Source: Planctomycetota bacterium (GTDB lineage Bacteria > Planctomycetota > Phycisphaerae > Phycisphaerales > SM1A02). From it: 54,687 nucleotides of DNA. The stretch is from positions 1-54,687 of the forward strand of contig JAQCEQ010000018.1 in NCBI GenBank assembly GCA_027618565.1, given 5' to 3'. Of this stretch, positions 23,578 to 31,542 are shown piece by piece. Positions within the stretch are counted from its first letter, which is position 1, and every line of letters begins with the position of its first letter. Position numbers and translations under genes: made by a program. Below the pieces are notes generated by a model. It was given only the letters and a program-made list of their open reading frames with translations, made no database searches and was not told the DNA's origin.

Positions 23578-25252
23578 GGATCGGTTCAACCTCCGTGGTG
23601 ATGCCGTCGATCCGGATGATCTTGACCGGCGTTCCGGCGTCGACCATCGCACCGAGGGCGACGACATCGGCAAGCCGTTGTCCGAAGCGTGCCTGACCCG
23701 ACGGTCGGAGCGCCGTCTCCGCGACGCCCGATTCGCCGACGGTCAGTGGCCGGCTGTGCACAGTATGAGCAATCCCTGCATCGACCTGCTCATCGGCCAT
23801 GGCGGTGAGCACGCCGGCCATCATGAACGACGAAGACCACACCGCTCGGCGCAACCCCCAGATTCCCACGGCAGCCAGCGCGATTCCCCCAAGCACCACC
23901 GCTGCAGCGCCGGGGAGCTGGGCACGGCCCTCGGGGGTTCCCAGGTCGCCGCCCGTGAAGACACCCACCATCCCTAGGCAAAAGCACAGTGCCCCCGCCA
24001 ACCCCACCCAGGTGCTTCCGGGGACGAGGAGCAACTCCATCGCCACCAGCCCCAACCCCACCAGCACCAGCGTCGTGGCCCACCACTCGCTCATCCCGAT
24101 GAGTGCCGGTGAGCCGACCAGGATGACGAGGCAACACGTGGCCGCAGCCCCAAAGGCACCAACGCCAGGCGTGAGGAGTTCGCCGATGAAGCAGATGAGC
24201 AGCGCCGCCACCAGCACGAGCCGGACAGGCCAGCCGGTGAGCCATCGGACCAGCGATTCGCTCCAGCGCTCGTCCAGCCTCGAGATCGTGGCGCCACCCG
24301 TCCAGCGGGAGAGTTCGACATCGTTCGCGACCGATCCCTCCGCCAACCCGAGCGCCACGGCCTCGCGCTCACGGACAGTCAGCAGTGTCCCCTCCTCAGC
24401 GACGCGCGCGACGACGACCCACCCCAGCTCGCCAGTTCCCGCAACCACCCGCTCCCGCGGACTTGCGCGAAGGGACTTGCGACCGAACGGCTGGAACCAC
24501 GGCTGCGGCGCGTCTCCCTCCAGCCGACCCGTCCCCGCATTGTCCTCGGCGAGCCGAAGGGCTCCCAGTTCCTGTCGATCCACGATCATCCTCATGCCAT
24601 CGGAGGGTCGCTCCACCAGCCAGAACGGGTCACCCAGGCGCACGAATCGCTCCACCAGCCGCTCGTCGCGGCCGACGCGCCGCGCGCTTTCCACCACTTC
24701 GCTCACGACGGGAGCCTCGATCTTGGCACGCTCCGTCTCTGGCAACGGCTGCAGCCCCACGCCCGGGAGCGCTGCGATCGGGGCGGCGTCACCGAAGACG
24801 CCGGCGGGCGACACGACGATGGCATCGGTCGCCAGCGCGATGATCGCCCCGGCACTGAAGGCCTGCGGGTGGACCCAGGCGATCGTCCGGATGCTGCTGG
24901 CGCGGATCGCCGCGCAGATGTCCAGCGTGGACTTGAGGTCGCCGCCCGGTGTGTCCAGTTCCAGGACGGCCATGTCGGCACCCGATGCCGCGGCGCTCTC
25001 CAGTCGCCTGAGCACGGAGGCCCGGGTCACCTCGTCGATCTCGCCGTGTACCGAAATCACGACGACGCGCTGGGCAGCGCGCCACGCGGGGATGCTGCCC
25101 GGATCCCGGTCGTTGGATTCCTGTGCAACCTGCGTCGCCGGCGCCGGAGCGGCCCACGAGGCCATGCACGCCACGGTGGCGATCGCGAGCGTGGCTCGCC
25201 AGGCAGCAGGCTGCTGTCCCCTGGAACCGCCGCGCGCGCCGAGAGTGACCAT
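23570..25252 (-). CDS. NfeD-type membrane serine protease
   Basis: This 560-residue protein has a signal peptide (cleavage around SWAAPAPA), a ClpP-class protease domain and a membrane plus OB-fold NfeD domain. The protease part shows VVVISVHGEIDEVTRASVL, LELDTPGGDLKSTLDICAAI and HPQAFSAGAIIALATDAIVV, where the Ser in FSAGA sits at the nucleophile position of the family, and then SPAGVFGDAAPI. The middle (about 190-330) is a longer insertion than in the short archaeal homologues. Helices from about 340 to 470 are followed by GVAETALRPSGQARFGQRLA, the OB-fold. It is the first gene of the nfeD-nfeD-floA operon and probably acts in membrane quality control. No promoter was recognised. Confidence 0.92.
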   Translation of the reverse strand: MVTLGARGGSRGQQPAAWRATLAIATVACMASWAAPAPATQVAQESNDRDPGSIPAWRAAQRVVVISVHGEIDEVTRASVLRRLESAAASGADMAVLELDTPGGDLKSTLDICAAIRASSIRTIAWVHPQAFSAGAIIALATDAIVVSPAGVFGDAAPIAALPGVGLQPLPETERAKIEAPVVSEVVESARRVGRDERLVERFVRLGDPFWLVERPSDGMRMIVDRQELGALRLAEDNAGTGRLEGDAPQPWFQPFGRKSLRASPRERVVAGTGELGWVVVARVAEEGTLLTVREREAVALGLAEGSVANDVELSRWTGGATISRLDERWSESLVRWLTGWPVRLVLVAALLICFIGELLTPGVGAFGAAATCCLVILVGSPALIGMSEWWATTLVLVGLGLVAMELLLVPGSTWVGLAGALCFCLGMVGVFTGGDLGTPEGRAQLPGAAAVVLGGIALAAVGIWGLRRAVWSSSFMMAGVLTAMADEQVDAGIAHTVHSRPLTVGESGVAETALRPSGQARFGQRLADVVALGAMVDAGTPVKIIRIDGITTEVEPIHA

Positions 25253-25293
25253 TCTCGGATTCTAGGTGACAGCATCGCCGGCCACTCCCAACG

Positions 25294-25323
25294 AAAAAGG
25301 GGGCTGGCGCAAGGCCAGCCCCC
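25294..25323 (-). terminator. Intrinsic terminator after prepilin pair
   Basis: On the minus strand GGGGGCTGGC (25323-25314) pairs over 10 bp with GCCAGCCCCC (25308-25299), 5-nt loop, then five T. It lies about 55 nt after the stop of the second prepilin-like gene and ends its transcript before the nfeD operon. Confidence 0.93.
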
Positions 25324-25377
25324 AAGGTCATGCAGGCTCAACGACTGGTCGGCAGGGCCGGCCGGCCGCTGGTGGGG

Positions 25378-26211
25378 TTAGTCCCACTCCTTCACGTGAT
25401 TGAGCGGGTCGGTGGCGACCGAGGTGATCGTCAGGAACGAGTCACTGTAGTCGGTGGCGTCGGACTTGAAGATGTTGTCGGGCAGGCCCGCCACCAGCGA
25501 CATTCCTTCCGGGAAGAAGGTATCCACGAAAATCGTGTGGTTGTCGTTGAAGCAGAGGTTGCCCTCCCATTCCTTGGGACCACCATGGATCTCGATGGTC
25601 TTGGACGCGTTCATGTTGGCCACGATGCCGCCGTCGATGCCACGGTTGCCGAGAATGGCAAACTTGGAGTTGTTGGACGACTTCCACTCCCGAGTGCGGC
25701 GAGCCCGAGTCTCCAGGGGCATCGTCGCGTACGAGGTGTTGCAGACCGTCTGCAAGTCGGTCTTGAAGTTCATGTCGTCCCAGTACACATCGAGCGCCGG
25801 GTTGTACAGCGAGTAGTTGTAGTTGAGGCACTCAATCACTCGACCGCTGGCCTCGGCGGTGCTGACGAGCACCTTGGGGCTGACCAGGCTCTGGGTGATG
25901 GCCCAAGAGTGGAGGGCGGCGTGCGTGTTCTTAGACTCGTCGATCGAGCCGCGGCCGGGGACCTGGTTGCCGTTGAAGGCCAGTCTGTTGATCTCGCCCG
26001 GGAGTGGGAAGTCGCCGCGGGCGTTCTCGGCCGCCTTGATCAGCCAGCCCTTGTGGATCTGGCCGATCTGGGTGGCGTCCTTGACCTGCTTCGCGGTGGC
26101 ACGCGCCTTGTTCAGGGCGGGGAGCAAGAGGCCCAGCAGGATGGCGATGATCGCCATGACCACCAGGAGCTCGACGAGGGTGAAGCCTCGGATGTGCTTT
26201 CGGTTCATCAT
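25378..26211 (-). CDS. Prepilin-type cleavage/methylation domain protein (copy 2)
   Basis: This 277-residue protein starts MMNRKHIRG followed by FTLVELLVVMAIIAILLGLL, a textbook class III prepilin signal (Gly before Phe, Glu at +5). It belongs to the large group of planctomycete pseudopilin-like proteins. After the helix comes PALNKARATAKQVKDATQI, then a globular domain with LNYNYSLYNPALDVYWDDM, HGGPKEWEGNLCFNDNHTIF and a short tail. It is closely similar in layout to the gene upstream, with shared blocks (KDATQIGQIHK versus KDSTQIQQIHK; NYNYSLYNP versus NYNYAAYNP; EWEGN...DNH versus EWQGN...DNH), so the two are tandem duplicates. A ribosome site AGGAA lies upstream. Function is unknown; it could be a filament subunit or secretion substrate. 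Confidence 0.88.
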   Translation of the reverse strand: MMNRKHIRGFTLVELLVVMAIIAILLGLLLPALNKARATAKQVKDATQIGQIHKGWLIKAAENARGDFPLPGEINRLAFNGNQVPGRGSIDESKNTHAALHSWAITQSLVSPKVLVSTAEASGRVIECLNYNYSLYNPALDVYWDDMNFKTDLQTVCNTSYATMPLETRARRTREWKSSNNSKFAILGNRGIDGGIVANMNASKTIEIHGGPKEWEGNLCFNDNHTIFVDTFFPEGMSLVAGLPDNIFKSDATDYSDSFLTITSVATDPLNHVKEWD

Positions 26212-26233
26212 TGGAAGTGTTCCTTGGTGGGGG

Positions 26234-27226
26234 TTACTGGGGAGTGAGGGCGTCGTGACTGACGGTGGCGTTGGTGTCCGTGGGGCTGCCGATCACGATC
26301 CCAAGCCAAGCGTCGCCGGCGGCCGTGGTGCTGGGGCTGGGGCTGCAGTTGTGCTCGGCGGCGAAGATGTTGTCCGCCCTCGCGTTGCCATTGCCGCATT
26401 CATAGACGGTGCTGGGGGGATAGAAGGTGTTCTCGGTTCCGACATGGTTGTCGCCGTAGGCGATGTTTCCCTGCCATTCCTTCTTGTCGCCGTGCAGCAG
26501 GAGCGTGGGGCTATCGTCGTAGGTAGGGCCCGTCGTGGTGCCGTTCGTCGTTCCGCGCGTGCCGATCATCGGCTTGGTTCCGGAGGCCTCAGGGATCAGA
26601 TCAGCGCGCCAATACTGCTTCTTGCGCTGGCCACAGAGGACCATCGCCGCGTACGAGAAGTGGCAACCGTCGTTCGGGTCCGTCGGCGCCGTGGTCAAGT
26701 AGATCTTGCCGCGGAAATTGCCGGCGTTGAGATTGTCGGCGGCGCAGTTCCAGCCGGTGACGTCACCGTCCCAGAAGATGCCGCCCGACGGGTTGTAGGC
26801 CGCGTAGTTGTAGTTGATGGCCTCGCGAATCACCTCGTTGGCCTCGGTCGGACCGTAGAGCAGGTCGGGGTTGAACATCTCGCGCATGAGGCACACCGAA
26901 AAGAGGTTGCGGGTGCCATTCTTCTTTTGGCACTCTCGGCCCTGGTTGGGCGAGCCCTGGGAGACACCCGGGGGCAAGTAGCCAGCCGACTGGTCACGGT
27001 GGATCCAGCCGGGGACCGGGAGGCGGCGCTGGGGCTCTTCATTCGCGTAGATCAGCATCGCCTTGTGGATCTGCTGGATCTGCGTGGAATCCTTGACGCT
27101 GCGGGCGGCCTGCTGCGCCTTGGACAAGGCGGGGAGCAGGAGGCCGATCAGCACAGCAATGATCGCCACGACCACTAGCAACTCGACGAGCGTGAAGCCG
27201 CGAGTCTTCTGCGTGTTCTGCATCAT
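26234..27226 (-). CDS. Prepilin-type cleavage/methylation domain protein (copy 1)
   Basis: This 330-residue protein starts MMQNTQKTRG followed by FTLVELLVVVAIIAVLIGLL, a class III prepilin signal, then PALSKAQQAARSVKDSTQIQ. The globular part contains NYNYAAYNPSGGIFWDGD, LLLHGDKKEWQGNIAYGDNH and several Cys (positions around 120-200) that could form disulphides. It is 53 residues longer than its downstream paralogue, with extra Asn/Thr-rich loops. GGAG lies 9 nt before the ATG. The two genes are 22 nt apart and share one terminator. A strong promoter candidate lies about 320 nt upstream, so the leader is long. Confidence 0.88.
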   Translation of the reverse strand: MMQNTQKTRGFTLVELLVVVAIIAVLIGLLLPALSKAQQAARSVKDSTQIQQIHKAMLIYANEEPQRRLPVPGWIHRDQSAGYLPPGVSQGSPNQGRECQKKNGTRNLFSVCLMREMFNPDLLYGPTEANEVIREAINYNYAAYNPSGGIFWDGDVTGWNCAADNLNAGNFRGKIYLTTAPTDPNDGCHFSYAAMVLCGQRKKQYWRADLIPEASGTKPMIGTRGTTNGTTTGPTYDDSPTLLLHGDKKEWQGNIAYGDNHVGTENTFYPPSTVYECGNGNARADNIFAAEHNCSPSPSTTAAGDAWLGIVIGSPTDTNATVSHDALTPQ

Positions 27227-27551
27227 GATCTTGAATCTCCAGGACGGGGTGGGACTGGTCCCGTGGGGGGTCCCAATGAGGAATAGCCTGAATCAGGCCC
27301 CGCCCGGACCATCCGGGCGGCGTGGTTGAAAGTGGGGGTCCGACGCGAGTGAGGCGTGGGCACCCGACAGTCCAAAAGGGTGGTGGGTCGCGCGGCGTTG
27401 ATGGCACCATCAAGCGATAGAGCCATCGACGACGAGCGTCCCGGTGCAATGAGGCTGTCGGCTGCGCGGTCGGAAGAATCGACCCAATCGGGTCAAATCA
27501 AGGACGGATCTAGCAATGAGACCGTGCGAGCCTTGGCATGGAGCCAACCGA
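27227..27551 (-). promoter_or_regulatory. Long hairpin-rich leader of the prepilin pair
   Basis: This is the only stretch over 300 nt without a gene (the gap is 27227-27636). If transcription begins just below the promoter at 27552-27579, the leader is about 320 nt. It holds several inverted repeats: 27481-27494 (GACCC/GGGTC), 27398-27413 (TTGATGG/CCATCAA), 27300-27320 (9-bp arms CCGCCCGGA/TCCGGGCGG, 3-nt loop), 27286-27298 (GCCTG/CAGGC) and 27251-27262 (GGGAC/GTCCC). No known riboswitch class was recognised and no small ORF with prokaryotic signals stood out. The part nearest ridA (27580-27636) shows nothing clear. Confidence 0.5.
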
Positions 27552-27579
27552 ATAATAGGTCCGATCGGGACGAAGTCAA
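27552..27579 (-). promoter_or_regulatory. Sigma-70-like promoter, probably for the prepilin pair
   Basis: On the minus strand TTGACT (27579-27574) is followed by a 16-nt spacer and TATTAT (27557-27552). Both hexamers match the consensus at 5 of 6 positions. In this GC-rich DNA such a pair is rare. It points towards the prepilin genes; the spacer is 1 nt short of optimum. Confidence 0.6.
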
Positions 27580-27636
27580 GGTTCCGATCAGAATCGAAAA
27601 TTGGAAGATTCTTCCCCAGTCCGATATCGTTCTCCC

Positions 27637-28098
27637 ATGCCCACCCGCCTTGAAGCGCTCCAAGCGCTCGGTCTGACCCTTCCCGCAGCCCCCAAGCCAG
27701 TCGCCGCCTATGTCCCAGGCGTGCGCACCGGGAACTTGGTTTTCGTGAGCGGGCAACTCCCCATGAAGGACGGGGCGCTGCTGGCCACCGGGCCGGTGCC
27801 ATCCGTTGTGTCGCCGGAGGCGGCGCAGGCGGCGGCTCGCCAGTGTGGGCTCAATGCCCTGGCGGTCGCGGCTGGGATGGCCGGGGGGCTCGAGAGGATC
27901 CGGCGGATCGTGCGCGTGGGGGCGTTCGTGCAGAGCGACCCGGGCTTCACCGGCCAGCCCGGCATCGCCAACGGGGCGAGTGAATTGATGCTGGCGGTCT
28001 TCGGTGAGGCAGGGCGGCACGCCCGGGCCGCAGTCGGGAGCGTGGCGCTTCCGTTGGGGGCGTCGGTGGAGGTGGACCTCATCGTCGAGGTCGAGTGA
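27637..28098 (+). CDS. RidA family protein (YjgF/YER057c/UK114)
   Basis: This 153-residue protein, from the ATG at 27637 (MPTRLEALQALGL), belongs to the RidA family, which hydrolyses reactive enamine/imine intermediates. It shows YVPGVRTGNLVFVSGQLPMKDG near the N-terminus and a C-terminal ARAAVGSVALPLGASVEVDL with the Arg and the Ala-Leu-Pro pattern. It is about 25 residues longer than E. coli RidA and most like the plant-type subfamily with GKVG-like insertions (VSPEAAQAAARQCGLNAL). Active-site Arg (RHARAAVGSV) is present. The gene is solitary; the next gene is convergent with 13 nt between stops. Confidence 0.92.
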   Translation: MPTRLEALQALGLTLPAAPKPVAAYVPGVRTGNLVFVSGQLPMKDGALLATGPVPSVVSPEAAQAAARQCGLNALAVAAGMAGGLERIRRIVRVGAFVQSDPGFTGQPGIANGASELMLAVFGEAGRHARAAVGSVALPLGASVEVDLIVEVE

Positions 28099-28111
28099 CC
28101 GCTGTCCGGAC

Positions 28112-29401
28112 TCAGTGCGGGCGCAGTAGCACCAGCACCACATTGGCCAGGACCGAGGCCGCCAGGAGCACGACCATCACGATGCCACCGGTCGTCGAGA
28201 AGATCGATGGCCCCGTGTCGTGCACCGGTATGGAGTCCGATTCGGGCAGCGAGTCGGCCGTGAGGGCGCCAAGGTCGGGTGCCTTCCGCGCGTACTTGGT
28301 CTGCTCGCCCCCCAGGGCGAGATCGATGTCCTCAATGACTTCCTTCGCGGTCGCGTAGCGATTGTGCATCCGCTTTTGCATGAGCATCTCCACGACCTCG
28401 GCCGTGGAGGCGGAGATGGACGGCACCAGGTGGTCCGGCGGGATGGCGTGCTCCTTGAGGTGCTTCTCCATCACCTCCCTCTTGGTGCTGCCCTGGAACG
28501 GGACGCGCCCCGTCAGCATGTGGTACATCGTGACACCAAGGCTGTAGAGATCCGCCTGGGCCCCCGCCTCCTTGCCGATCGCCTGCTCCGGGCTGATGTA
28601 GAAGGGAGTGCCCAGCGCGAGGCCCTTCTCGGCCTCTGAGCGCGCATGGTCCACGATGGGGCGAGCCAGCCCCAGGTCGGCCAGCTTGGCAAGCCCCGAG
28701 CGCGTGAGCATGATGTTCTTGGGCTTCACGTCGCGGTGGATCATGCCGCGGGAATGCGCGTGATCCAACGCCATCGCGACCTGTCGGATGATTCGGAGCG
28801 ATTCCTCCTCGGGGAGGCGCTTGGCTTGCATCAGGCGGTCGTGGACCGTGCCGCCATCGACAAACTCCATCACGATGTATGCGGTCCCGCTCGCGACGCC
28901 CGTCTCGATGACCCCCACGATGTGCGGGTGGTTGAGTCGTGCGGTTGCCCTCGCCTCCTGCTGCAGGAGTTCCACGTACTTGGCGTCCGCGGAGTATTTC
29001 TGCGAGAGGACCTTCAACGCGACCGGTCGCTGGACGCTCAGCTGCGTGGCGTGATAGACAGAGCCCATCGCGCCGGCACCGAGGAGTTCGTGGATGTGGT
29101 ACCCCGGAATGTGGAGGTCGCCCTGCGGCTTGGAGGCCTGCCGGTGCAGCCGCGCCAGCTGCCGTTGCGTCACGACGCCGGTCGACACCAGGATCTCGTT
29201 AAGTGTGTGGAGGCGGCCCTCGGACGCCAGCTTGGCCCGGAGTGTGGCGCACTTGTCCACTTCTTCGGTCGTGGCCAGCCCGCGTTCCACGACCAGCCTT
29301 CCCACCATGCTGTCGCCGGCTGAGCTGGCGGCGGAGTCCTCGTTGGGTGGCTCCTCCGCGTGCTGCCGTTCCGGGTCGTTGGGCTGAACAGGCGCTCCCA
29401 T
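28112..29401 (-). CDS. Membrane serine/threonine protein kinase with MshEN-like N-terminus
   Basis: This 429-residue protein has a Hanks-type kinase domain (about 103-365): Gly loop LLGAGAMGSVY (about 107-117), Lys130 in ALKVL, catalytic HRDVKPKNIML (222-232), DLG at 242-244 and GTPFYISPEQ. A C-terminal hydrophobic helix (GGIVMVVLLAASVLANVVLV, about 403-425) anchors it, leaving only a few residues outside, so there is no sensory ectodomain. Residues 33-90 (VGRLVVERGLATTEEVDKC and LNEILVSTGVVTQRQLARLH) resemble two MshEN/GspE-N repeats of the form LVxxGxxTxxQL, a nucleotide or second-messenger binding fold. The start is 35 nt from the divergent maf start. Confidence 0.93.
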   Translation of the reverse strand: MGAPVQPNDPERQHAEEPPNEDSAASSAGDSMVGRLVVERGLATTEEVDKCATLRAKLASEGRLHTLNEILVSTGVVTQRQLARLHRQASKPQGDLHIPGYHIHELLGAGAMGSVYHATQLSVQRPVALKVLSQKYSADAKYVELLQQEARATARLNHPHIVGVIETGVASGTAYIVMEFVDGGTVHDRLMQAKRLPEEESLRIIRQVAMALDHAHSRGMIHRDVKPKNIMLTRSGLAKLADLGLARPIVDHARSEAEKGLALGTPFYISPEQAIGKEAGAQADLYSLGVTMYHMLTGRVPFQGSTKREVMEKHLKEHAIPPDHLVPSISASTAEVVEMLMQKRMHNRYATAKEVIEDIDLALGGEQTKYARKAPDLGALTADSLPESDSIPVHDTGPSIFSTTGGIVMVVLLAASVLANVVLVLLRPH

Positions 29402-29436
29402 GGGAGCCCACCCTTATACTCGGCATCCGTAGCCGC

Positions 29437-30060
29437 ATGCCGATGCGCGACGCACCAGCCATTTCTATCGTGCTCGCCAGCGCTTCGCCACGCCGGTCTG
29501 CCCTCTTGTCTGCCGCAGGTGTCCCGCACCAGCGCCGGGTTCCGTGCGTCGATGACGCCAGCCTGTCGCTGCCGCTGGCAGGGGCGTCCCTGGTGGAGGC
29601 CTTGGCACATTGCAAGGCTCACCAGGTCCACTGCGGCAGCGCGGAGGTGATCGTCGCGGCGGACACGCTGTGCTTCCTGGATGGGGTCATCGTGACGAAG
29701 CCAGTGTCGGAGCCCGATGCCCGCGAGATGCTTCGGACCTTTGTGGGTCGATCGCACCGTGTGGTCACGGGCGTGGCGATCCGGGTCCCGCACCGGACGA
29801 TCACCTTCGCCGATGCGGCGGAGGTGTGGCTGGATTCGCTGGAGGACGGGGAGCTGAGCGACTACCTGCAGGGCGGGTGCTGGAAGGGAAAGGCTGGTGC
29901 CTACGACTACCCGGAACGATTGGCTGCGGGATGGAAGCTCCGATGCGAGGGAGACCCACGGTCCGTGTCGGGACTCCCGGTGGAACGGGTGCTGGAGGCC
30001 CTGCGCGAAATCGGCTGGAGATCTCCGTCACCGACCGCCTTGGGAGCGGTGGCGAGATGA
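29437..30060 (+). CDS. maf: Maf family nucleoside triphosphate pyrophosphatase
   Basis: From the ATG at 29437 this gives 207 residues (ATG at 29443 is equally possible). Maf proteins hydrolyse dTTP, UTP or modified nucleotides. Landmarks: ISIVLASASPRRSALLSAAG, the ASPRR nucleotide motif; VIVAADTLCFLDG, with the catalytic Asp; and SHRVVTGVAI. The C-terminal signature is altered: GGCWKGKAGAYDYPER in place of the usual GKAGAYxIQG, then SVSGLPVERVL. The protein is otherwise full length. The stop overlaps the lpxK start (ATGA). Dinucleotide specificity cannot be told from sequence. Confidence 0.92.
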   Translation: MPMRDAPAISIVLASASPRRSALLSAAGVPHQRRVPCVDDASLSLPLAGASLVEALAHCKAHQVHCGSAEVIVAADTLCFLDGVIVTKPVSEPDAREMLRTFVGRSHRVVTGVAIRVPHRTITFADAAEVWLDSLEDGELSDYLQGGCWKGKAGAYDYPERLAAGWKLRCEGDPRSVSGLPVERVLEALREIGWRSPSPTALGAVAR

Positions 30061-31127
30061 CGGGCCCGCTGCCTGATTGGTTGGTGCCGGCCTCCGCGCC
30101 TGCGTCGATCGTCTACGGCGCGATCTCGGATGCCGTTCTCGCCTGCCGCGCACGCCGAGTCCATGCGATGCCGCTTCCGACGGCCTCGGTCGGAAACCTC
30201 TCCGTTGGCGGCACGGGCAAGTCGCCCCTGGTCCGATGGATCGCCACGCAGCTCGTGCGGTGCGGTGCGAGCCCGGTCATCGTGACTCGCGGCTACCGGC
30301 GCGGAAGGGCCGAGGCTGCCGACGAGACGCTCGAACACCGGGCGGCGTTGCCGAACGTCCCGGTCGTAGAAGGAGTCGATCGGGCCGCGGCTGTGCGGAA
30401 CTTCCTGGCTGGTGGCGGCGTGGCGAACTGCGTGATCTTGGACGACGGATTCCAGCGCCGCGACGTGGCCCGGGACGTGGACATCGTTCTCGTGCGCGCC
30501 CGGGACTTTCGGGACCGGCGGCTTCCCTGGGGGCGATTGCGCGAGTCCGTGACCGCCTTGCGTCGCGCCGGTGTGGTGTGCTGTCCGGAAGAAGACGGGG
30601 AGGCGGTGGCCCAAGGGCTCCGTGCGATCGGTGTTTCGTGCCCGGTGGCGCACTTCGCCCGCCGGTGGGACGGCGTATCGGTCTGGGAGGCGGGCCGGGA
30701 GCGCCAGGAATCGACTCGTTGGCTCTCGGACCGAGTCATGGACTTGTGGCTAGGGGTGGGTGATTCTCGCCAGTTTCTTGCGATGGCGGCCGCGCACGGC
30801 GTGCGGTTTGGCACGGTCTCGGATCGGCGTGATCATGTTCGCTACACTCCGGGCTGGGTCGCACGGCAGTTGGCCGGCGCCCAGCCGTGCGTGGTGAAGG
30901 CCGTGCTCACCAGCGAGAAGGACTGGGTCAAGGTGAAGGCGGCGCTTGAGGCGTTGGCGTTGTCCGCGGGATCGCAGCCGCTCGCCGTGGTGGCGCGCCC
31001 GCGACTGGAGTTGCTGTGGCCGATCGGCGGCGACGAGGTCATTCGCGTGGCGTTGCGCCGGCTTGTCGAAGGCGTGAGCACTGTTGAAAATCTGGGGATG
31101 CACGGTGGAACTTGCTCGTCGGCTTGA
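30057..31127 (+). CDS. lpxK: Tetraacyldisaccharide 4'-kinase LpxK
   Basis: This 356-residue protein phosphorylates the 4' position of the lipid A disaccharide at the inner membrane. Landmarks: an N-terminal hydrophobic segment (SIVYGAISDAVLACRARR), P-loop SVGNLSVGGTGKSPLVRWIA, VTRGYRRGRAE and the metal/catalytic segment CVILDDGFQRRDVARDVDIV. Presence of LpxK means this organism builds lipid A and has an outer membrane with LPS. The start overlaps the maf stop by 4 nt. The last residues (VENLGMHGGTCSSA) extend past the usual end and overlap the likely promoter of the HU gene. Confidence 0.95.
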   Translation: MTGPLPDWLVPASAPASIVYGAISDAVLACRARRVHAMPLPTASVGNLSVGGTGKSPLVRWIATQLVRCGASPVIVTRGYRRGRAEAADETLEHRAALPNVPVVEGVDRAAAVRNFLAGGGVANCVILDDGFQRRDVARDVDIVLVRARDFRDRRLPWGRLRESVTALRRAGVVCCPEEDGEAVAQGLRAIGVSCPVAHFARRWDGVSVWEAGRERQESTRWLSDRVMDLWLGVGDSRQFLAMAAAHGVRFGTVSDRRDHVRYTPGWVARQLAGAQPCVVKAVLTSEKDWVKVKAALEALALSAGSQPLAVVARPRLELLWPIGGDEVIRVALRRLVEGVSTVENLGMHGGTCSSA

Positions 31128-31153
31128 CTCGCCCCATTCGTGTGGCAGATACT
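31124..31153 (+). promoter_or_regulatory. Sigma-70-like promoter upstream of HU gene
   Basis: TTGACT at 31124-31129 and GATACT at 31148-31153 are separated by 18 nt, the first overlapping the lpxK stop. The -35 matches 5 of 6 and the -10 4 of 6 consensus bases. It lies about 50 nt before the HU start codon. Confidence 0.5.
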
Positions 31154-31203
31154 GTTGGTTGGCACACTCGTGGGAGAGTGGTCCAGCCACTAAAGAGAGA
31201 CAC

Positions 31204-31542
31204 ATGCCGACCACGACCAAGAAGGAACTCATCGACCGCATCTCCGCGCGCACCGGGCTGCGCCGCAACGATGTACGTGAAACCGTCCAGCAATTCCTGG
31301 ACGAAGTGGTGAACGAACTCGCCAAGGGTCGCCGCCTGGAGTTCCGCGACTTCGGCGTCTTCGAGGTGAAGTCGCGCGCGCCTCGCGTGGGCCAGAACCC
31401 GCGCACGCTCGAGCGCGTCCAGGTCCCCGCCCGGAAGACCGTGAAGTTCAAGCCCGGTCGATTGATGAACGCGGCCTTTGAGGTCACCACGGCCGCGAAG
31501 CGCAAGGTCAGCCCGGTCGCGTCGATCGTCGGGGCGGCCTGA
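31204..31542 (+). CDS. HU/IHF family DNA-binding protein
   Basis: This 112-residue histone-like protein begins MPTTTKKELIDRISARTGLR; the ATG at 31204 follows an AGAGAGA ribosome site. HU-type landmarks: RNDVRETVQQFLDEVVNELA, GRRLEFRDFGVFEVKSRAPR and the DNA-intercalating arm RVGQNPRT. The usual HU length is about 90; here about 20 extra C-terminal residues (FEVTTAAKRKVSPVASIVGA) follow the normal end, with two Lys-Arg repeats as in some planctomycete and actinobacterial forms. The TGA overlaps the dnaB start (TGATG), so DnaB and HU are co-translated. A good promoter candidate precedes it. Confidence 0.95.
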   Translation: MPTTTKKELIDRISARTGLRRNDVRETVQQFLDEVVNELAKGRRLEFRDFGVFEVKSRAPRVGQNPRTLERVQVPARKTVKFKPGRLMNAAFEVTTAAKRKVSPVASIVGAA

